Position numbers and translations under genes: made by a program. The notes under the pieces are model-generated. The model did no database searches, was not told the origin of the DNA, and was given only the letters and a program-made list of their open reading frames with translations. This document shows positions 7,238 through 11,925 of a stretch of 11,925 bases of DNA, in pieces (within the stretch, counting starts at the first letter, position 1; the number at the start of each line of letters is the position of its first letter). The stretch covers positions 1 through 11,925 of the forward strand of contig JAANBB010000757.1 of the NCBI GenBank assembly GCA_014621425.1, written 5' to 3'. The stretch is from Cylindrodendrum hubeiense. Its lineage: Eukaryota > Ascomycota > Sordariomycetes > Hypocreales > Nectriaceae.

Positions 7238-9130
7238 AACCCTTACGCATCCTCCTGGACCCAGGGTTCTCGGCCGAAAGAGGCGATTTGTCGGTGAGAC
7301 GCGCTCACCGGACCTTCGCTTCGGGGCATCTTCTTTCGGTCAGATTCGATCACGTGGTAGGGTCGGAGTCGGCCACGATTGTCGCATGGGTGCTGCGAGC
7401 TGGGATAGACAGGCGCCGTGTTGGTAGACCGAGGAGGAGCGGGAAGCGGACGGGACTTTGACGGGATCCAAGCGGGACACAGACGCAACCCTCCCTAACA
7501 TCCAACCCAACCAACCGATCGGCCGACCAACAAACCAAGATTGCCAGGTTGCTGCCCCTGTTAGCTGCAGATTCGTCCCGTCTATCACGGCCTCGGGCAG
7601 ATGGAGGTTCTCCGATGGCTTGCGTCCGCGTTGGTGTGAAAAGAAGAGACTTGAATGATTTAAGATGGCATGATGTTGGCCCAGGACGGGCAATTCCTTC
7701 CCCCCTTAACTTTGCCACCATCTTACATACTTGCCACGAAACAGAGCAAAAGGACTGCCGAAATGCTGGGTTTTCTTCTTGCCAGCCATGCTCGGCAAGA
7801 TGGGGTCGAGAACGCACAAGAGCGCATCCACCGGGATATAATCCGGTCACACGAAAGCCGGTGGCCGGCAGGAGAATTCGTCTGACAGGGGGGAGCACAT
7901 AAGCGGTCCACCAGATGATGGGCATCCCCGGCTAGCCTCGGTGTCCGAGGTCTTGTCAACCACATGGCCTCGTGGCGGCTGTGGGGGACAGGCAAGCAGC
8001 AGCATACCACATACTGCACGAGGCTCGACGGCTGGGAGCGGGAGGAGCAGGAGGAGACGACAGCGGGTTGGCTGGTGGCTCTTTAGCAACCCTCCGAAGA
8101 GACGGGCGGACGGGAGCCAAGTGTGAATGGTGGCGGTTCCCCGCAATCTGCAAGACGCCCAGACCAAGGCTTCTCCTCCGCTTCCGAGATATTCCCTTGT
8201 CCGGGCTGGGGAATGGCCCAATGAGGTCGACGGCGACCTTTGCCGGTGGTCTTGGCCCCGAATCTTTCCAATGTTACCATGATTGAGCCTCAAGTGGAGC
8301 TCAATGGACGGGGTGTGAGCAGGTCCTGTCTGTCCCTGGATCCGAAAGCCGATGGCAACAATGACAAAGCACGGCGATGCGTGCGCGCGTGGTGGCTATG
8401 GGCGTCGCAGCTCGCAGCTCGCAGGGACCTTGCAAGGTGCAGGTCCGGGCCGCCCTCTCCCCAGGACCCCCACGTGCGCAGGCGATGGAAGCCCATGGCG
8501 ACTGCTTAGATTGCAGATTTGGTGGAAGGGCGAATGAGGATGCACTTAAGCCTGGGCTCAAGCGACGTGCGCGTATGGTTGCTGTTTTTGTGGCCAAAGC
8601 CGGGGACCAATTGGAGGGCGACCGGGTTCCCACCCGGTGCCGCCAAGTCCGCGAGCACGGCAAATAGCTTGGTAAGTAGGCGTGCCAGACACGCCGACAG
8701 GACCGAGACGGGTAATGGACGACGGGGCGCGCTGCGAAGGGACGGACGGCGGCGACGCCTGTCTCTTTTCTGGCTTCTTCGCTGGAGCTCGACAGCAAGG
8801 CAGGCTGGCAGGCCTGGCCGCCTAACGTCGGGAGCCTGGCTAGCTGAACTAGCACACGCCGACCGTCAATGGCGCACGCCTTGGCAGGCCTTGCGAAGCG
8901 GGAGAGAGCCATGACGACCGAACTGGAATGGATTGGCCGGCCGAGCGTCGAGGGCTGCCTGCCACAGGCCGCTGGAGGAGCCAAAGGGTGACGAGAGGTG
9001 TCATCAATCTGCGACCTAGTCTCGCATGTGCCCAAAGATAGGCTCCCGGGCCTAGGCCTCTGGGATTTGCGGGACACGGGGTTCAGACACCGGGACGCCG
9101 GGGGTGGAATGCATCATGTGGGATGTCGAG
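7238..9130. other. Gene-poor interval upstream of the 98-aa gene
   Basis: No supported gene. A C/A-rich stretch at about 7483-7545 (CAACCCAACCAACC-like) resembles a fungal leader, and a 71-codon ATG-initiated frame follows at 7670-7885, but its upstream contains another short ATG frame and codon bias is weak. The minus-strand frame at 8301-9077 is long (258 codons) but starts with GTG and shows Arg/Ser/Pro-rich composition. GC-rich palindromes include GGCCTAGGCC (9049-9058). The right end probably holds upstream control sequence for the gene at 9406. Confidence 0.45.
8404..8446. repeat. CTCGCAG heptamers followed by nested palindromes
   Basis: GTCGCAG, CTCGCAG, CTCGCAG (8404-8424) repeat the unit of the 4171-4252 array. 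Directly after them is an inverted repeat GGACCT (8425-8430) / AGGTCC (8441-8446), with a perfect palindrome CCTTGCAAGG (8428-8437) overlapping its left arm. Confidence 0.75.
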
Positions 9131-9142
9131 GTGGATGTGGAT
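9131..9142. repeat. Two GTGGAT hexamers
   Basis: The same hexamer as the array at 1937-1984, flanked by diverged units (GTCGAG before, GTACGA after). It lies about 70 bases upstream of the TATA-like box of the 98-aa gene and holds the last plus-strand ATGs (9135 and 9141) before that gene's start. Confidence 0.7.
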
Positions 9143-9208
9143 GTACGAGTGCCAGTGAGACCGACACACCCCAAACAGCAGGGTCCAGAATCGCCATCAA
9201 GGCGCGAG

Positions 9209-9405
9209 CATAAAGAGGCCGATTCCCTCCCTCAACCAGAGTCAGTTCCTCTTCCTTCCTTCTCTAGTCAAACACAAGGCCTCGCCTCTCTTGCCTCTAC
9301 ACCGATTCAGCTGTTCTGCCCACCTCAGCTACATCTCCAAGCCCGCACCGCAGCAACTTGCACAACTCGACTACTCTCTCCACGCAACAAGACAACTCCG
9401 TCAAA
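9209..9405 (+). promoter_or_regulatory. TATA-like box and ATG-free leader of the 98-aa gene
   Basis: CATAAAG at 9209-9215 could serve as a TATA element. It is followed by a CT-rich tract (about 9224-9265) and then a C/A-rich stretch ending GTCAAA just before the start codon. This order (TATA, CT tract, C/A-rich leader) is typical of well-expressed filamentous-fungal genes. No ATG occurs on the plus strand between 9144 and 9405. The leader would be roughly 130-160 bases if transcription starts after the CT tract (inference). Confidence 0.6.
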
Positions 9406-9702
9406 ATGTCTGGCCTTCCTCCTCAGAAGTTCCTCCAGCTCACGGCTACTCCCAAGTCGTCCTTCCTCTCGCTGGCTCCCGCCACCTCTGCTTCGTACCC
9501 CAAGAAGCAGGCCGTGCGCTCTCACAGCCGTGCCGAGAACATCCCCGCTGGTGTTGAGCCGGTTGATGCCATGCCTCGACGATCGTCGAGCGCCAGCAGC
9601 GTCAGCCTCAACAGCTACCGCGTGCTCAAGCTCGGTCCCGTCCACTGGGGCGAGCACCCTGATGAGCACAAGGAGGACTTCCACGATGTCATCCTCTCCT
9701 AA
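9406..9702 (+). CDS. Conserved-looking small fungal protein, 98 aa, unknown function
   Basis: A single exon from ATG 9406 (context GTCAAA-ATG-TCT, an excellent fungal start) to TAA 9700-9702. Codon use is strongly biased to C in the third position (CTC, TCC, AAG, GTC, CAC, TAC), unlike the surrounding DNA, which suggests good expression. Residues 9-25 form a short hydrophobic/polar segment (FLQLTATPKSSFLSLAP), residues 26-70 are Ser/Ala/Pro-rich and probably disordered, with a basophilic kinase-like RRSSS at 58-62. The C-terminal part (71-95) looks conserved: YRVLKLGPVHWGEH followed by an acidic stretch, with His at 80, 84, 88 and 93. There is no clear signal peptide, membrane helix or catalytic motif. 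It resembles small single-domain hypothetical proteins of ascomycetes, but I cannot name the family. An in-frame extension upstream to 9358 lacks an ATG. No intron is needed. Confidence 0.88.
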   Translation: MSGLPPQKFLQLTATPKSSFLSLAPATSASYPKKQAVRSHSRAENIPAGVEPVDAMPRRSSSASSVSLNSYRVLKLGPVHWGEHPDEHKEDFHDVILS

Positions 9703-10034
9703 GTCACTGTGCCCTGTTCCACCACTTGAGCAAGCGACAACAACAAAAGCGAACTACGAAGACGGTGATTTCTGAATTGGTTGGTTTCTTACGGCCTTGG
9801 ACATTTTGATTTACGGGTATCCACTCTGCCTTGCTTGAAAGACAGCGAGGGGCGACTGGAGCCACGAAAAGCGCAAAAAAAGTACGATGAACCTCCTAGG
9901 GACGGAAACAAAGCAAGGAGGGGGAATACGGGAAACCCTATCGTCATCAGATCATGGACGAAACACCAACTAGCCCCTCATAAAAAAAACATGGGGACCC
10001 CAAGCGGTTGGGTGTGGCCGAAGAGCGACTGGCT
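9703..10034. other. 3' flank of the 98-aa gene
   Basis: Probably contains the 3' untranslated region. A-rich runs at about 9875-9881 and 9982-9989 (AAAAAAA, TAAAAAAAAC) could mark polyadenylation areas, but no canonical AATAAA is present. A minus-strand CAAA-ATG-TCC at about 9806 has good start context but only 16 codons before a stop, and would be antisense to this flank. Confidence 0.4.
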
Positions 10035-10364
10035 CTAGCCCCGGCTGAAAGGAACGAACAGCGAGAACGAAGGTACGGGATAACGATTGAGGTGGGCTGC
10101 TTTAGTCTGGATCCTGTAGTAGTCTAGGAGCGCGTGGGGCGCGATTGGGGTGATTGTCGAGAGCGGCGTCCGCGTGGGCGAAGGAACGGACGGGAGGAAG
10201 TTTCGATTGTGATTACAATTACGGAAGCGCTCTATGAAGAAGGAGATGGACGGGAAACGCGCGAAGAAGAGTGGCGGGGGAGGGGGAGGGGAACGGATTT
10301 TGGCGCTTGCTCTAGTGTTGGCTCCGTGGGGAGCTGCACAAGGGAGGGAGGCTTGGGCATGCAT
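10035..10364 (-). CDS. Possible small protein, 109 aa, doubtful
   Basis: An ATG-initiated minus-strand frame (start at 10364, context CAAT-ATG-CAT) ending TAG at 10035-10037. The minus strand has no ATG between 10357 and 9993, and codons favour TTC, ATC, TCC, CTC, TAC, as in fungal genes. However, the strand is pyrimidine-rich overall, which produces the same bias without selection. The product is Pro/Ser/Phe/Arg-rich, with a poly-Pro run near residues 26-31 and no domain, signal peptide or motif I recognise. Another ATG frame overlaps its start (minus 10397 to about 10312). If real it would be convergent with the 98-aa gene. It could equally be an untranslated region or non-coding DNA. Confidence 0.18.
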   Translation of the reverse strand: MHAQASLPCAAPHGANTRASAKIRSPPPPPPLFFARFPSISFFIERFRNCNHNRNFLPSVPSPTRTPLSTITPIAPHALLDYYRIQTKAAHLNRYPVPSFSLFVPFSRG

Positions 10365-10458
10365 ATTGTTCTGAGATGTACGATGTACAGCATGGCATAG
10401 GTCTTATTTTTTCCATAGCAATGACAAGTCTCGGTCCTTTCCTCAAACAGCCCTGAAG

Positions 10459-10521
10459 CCTTGAACCAACCTGGAACCAGCCTACCAGCCTTGAATCAGC
10501 CTGGAACCAGCCTTCAACCAT
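10459..10521. repeat. 11-bp minisatellite, CCTKGAACCAG x about 6
   Basis: Units CCTTGAACCAA (10459), CCTGGAACCAG (10470), a shortened CCTACCAG (10481), CCTTGAATCAG (10489), CCTGGAACCAG (10500) and CCTTCAACCAT (10511). The alternation of CCTTGAA and CCTGGAA units suggests that a dimer was duplicated as a block. On the minus strand it reads as Gly-Trp-Phe-Gln-like repeats in one frame, with no sign of being coding. Confidence 0.88.
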
Positions 10522-10882
10522 CCACGAGCCATCCTTCTTTTTGTGCACACACACTCTGGATAAAGCAAAGTGGTGGGTGCAACACCGGTGAAGAGAGGGT
10601 GCTGGCGGTGGTGGTGGTGGGAATCTACTATACGCAGTGCTAGAGTTGAACAAGGACAATGCAACCCTCAAGCAACTGTTGTGACTTTTGTGTCTGTTGT
10701 GTCTATCATGTCGGGAGACGCCGCGACTATGCTCGGTAGTGCGCCAGCTAGAGGGAACCAGGCCCTGGAACATGCACGGCACAGGTACCCGCGGAGACCT
10801 GCCACATGGTTACAGCACATGACAGTGCCTTGCACAAGATGAAGAAGACGAGGTGAGAGAGAAATATGACAGAACGGGAGGG
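10522..10882. other. Interval between two minisatellites, no supported gene
   Basis: Mostly unique sequence with a GGT run at 10604-10620. A 50-codon ATG frame on the minus strand (10668-10820) begins MCCNH and has a CxxC at residues 14-17, and the minus strand upstream of it is CT-rich and ATG-free up to 11031. Its codons are mixed and I do not recognise it, so I do not call it a gene. Confidence 0.4.
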
Positions 10883-10940
10883 GTAGACAGAGGAGACGCA
10901 GAGAGGAGACGTAGAGAGAGGAGACGTAGACAGAACAGAC
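10883..10940. repeat. 15-bp purine-rich tandem repeat x 4
   Basis: GTAGACAGAGGAGAC (10883), a 13-base variant GCAGAGAGGAGAC (10898), GTAGAGAGAGGAGAC (10911) and GTAGACAGAACAGAC (10926). It continues into general GA-rich sequence and a CA run at about 10987-10997. Confidence 0.87.
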
Positions 10941-11649
10941 CGGGACGGGTGCTACGGAGTTCACCGACGAGAGAGAGAAAGAGAGTCACACACACACAAG
11001 GTCAGGCAAAAAAGAGGAAAATAGATCCCTTCATCGGTGGCTGCCGGTTGCTGCAGGCTGCACATGAGTGGTTGTACGTGTGCGTTGCGTTGCCTTTTGG
11101 GTGTGCCAGACATGCCGCGTCTCAGGACAGGGGTACTTTTTTCTGACTACTGTGCTGCGTAAGATGGCTACACAAGACGCCGCCGCACCGCACCGGGCGG
11201 AAGAGAGGAAAAGAAAGAAGAAGAAAAAAACGTCAAGGCGGCGTGGGGAGGAGCAGACAGAGAGCGGAGGCATGCGCTCCAATCGATGCGCCTGCTCGTG
11301 CTAGTGCGTGCATGTTTGGCGGTTGATTTTCTCGGGAGACGACCGAGGAGGAATATGCTGTGTGCTGTATCTCGGCGGAGACGAAGCCGAGCTGGCGGCG
11401 CAGGCTGCAGGCTGGCGGGCGGGCGACGGGGAGGCAAGTCCGCAGGGGAGGAAAAAAGAGATAAGGGGGGGACAATTGGGGATTCCGCATTGATTGGGTT
11501 TCACGGGAATGCAAACCGGTCGGCGTGGAATTGGGGGTCCCATTGATAGACGGGCGGACGTGGCATGTGGTTGCGGTGTGGTGGCGTGGAATATCACAGG
11601 CCGTTTTGGCCTCGACGCGAGGGTTGTTAGGTGCGATTTGGGAGGGATG
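10941..11649. other. Right flank, purine-rich, no supported gene
   Basis: The plus strand has several purine-rich blocks (about 10965-10985 and 11195-11230) and G runs; the minus strand is accordingly CT-rich. Open frames on both strands are Arg/Gly/Pro-rich products of this bias. The best ATG frame is minus 11301-11543 (80 codons), without recognisable features. Confidence 0.45.
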
Positions 11650-11925
11650 TCGTCACAAGGCGAGACCCTTTGCTACTCTGCTACCCTTTGCAACCTTGTT
11701 TGCTACCTCGCACCGGGCCAAACAAACGTCATTGCTCGGCGACTAGCGCCGCGGTGGGCGAACGGAAGCCGAGCAACCTCCAACCTGCAACATACCCAGC
11801 TTGCGTGCGTAGCCAGCTGCCAGCCAAGCCCCCCAAGCCCCCCAAGTGAGACACGCCTCGTGCGCGGTGCGCCGCAACCCCGGAGTTTGCACCGCGCAGC
11901 CCTGTTCCCTCGGTCGCGCGCCGAG
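11650..11925 (+). promoter_or_regulatory. Possible upstream region of a gene beyond the right edge
   Basis: No plus-strand ATG occurs from 11650 to the window end. The sequence contains CT- and C/A-rich stretches (for example near 11775-11800) and a duplicated AAGCCCCCC at 11826-11843. This resembles the upstream region of a rightward gene lying outside the window, but no TATA box is evident and the case is weak. Confidence 0.2.

Noticed and set aside
8301..9077. Longest open frame in the window (258 codons, minus)
   Set aside because: It starts with GTG rather than ATG, the product is Arg/Ser/Pro/Ala-rich without domains, and it runs through repeat sequence. Length is within chance for GC-rich DNA.
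9325..9684. 119-codon frame antisense to the 98-aa gene
   Set aside because: An antisense shadow of a codon-biased gene.
9104..9775. 223-codon plus frame overlapping the 98-aa gene in another frame
   Set aside because: This is a shadow: strong C-ending codons of the real gene remove stops from the neighbouring frame. The listed start is GTG.

Overview
The window looks like nuclear DNA of a filamentous ascomycete, most likely a sordariomycete. The support is a compact intronless gene with strongly C-ending codons and a CAAA-ATG-TC start context, a C/A- and CT-rich leader in front of it, many short tandem arrays, and a TAGGTACCTA-type repeat of the kind common between genes in this group. Nothing looks bacterial: there are no operons, Shine-Dalgarno sites or tightly packed genes. 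The genus cannot be named from this sequence alone.

The region is very gene-poor. Only two protein genes can be defended. Near the left end, on the minus strand, is a short gene for a cysteine-rich 59-residue protein (584-763). It is preceded by an unusually long, ATG-free leader and a clear TATA box (minus strand, about 1303-1311). Near the right end, on the plus strand, is a 98-residue protein (9406-9702) with a Ser-rich middle and a His-rich, conserved-looking C-terminus. It has its own ATG-free pyrimidine-rich leader and a TATA-like box. The two genes point away from each other. About 8.6 kb separates their start codons, much more than usual in a compact fungal genome. A weaker 109-codon reading frame (10035-10364, minus) would converge on the second gene if it is real.

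The space between and around these genes has no recognisable domain, transposase, reverse transcriptase, tRNA or rRNA. It holds a series of short tandem arrays with different unit lengths: 3 bp at 1111, 6 bp at 1937, 7 bp at 2763, 5 bp at 3806, 7 bp at 4171, 4 bp at 4303, 12 bp at 4801, 13 bp at 6064, 15 bp at 7208, 7 bp at 8404, 11 bp at 10459 and 13-15 bp at 10883. There are also several perfect short palindromes and purine/pyrimidine strand-biased tracts. Many long open frames run through the region. They are explained by high GC content and low-complexity repeats, and most lack an ATG or any codon signal.

I see no clear evidence of a new multi-gene system. The observations most worth following are the small cysteine-rich gene with its 500-base leader, the HxxxHxxxH tail of the 98-residue protein, and the oversized intergenic space with related repeat motifs in distant places.
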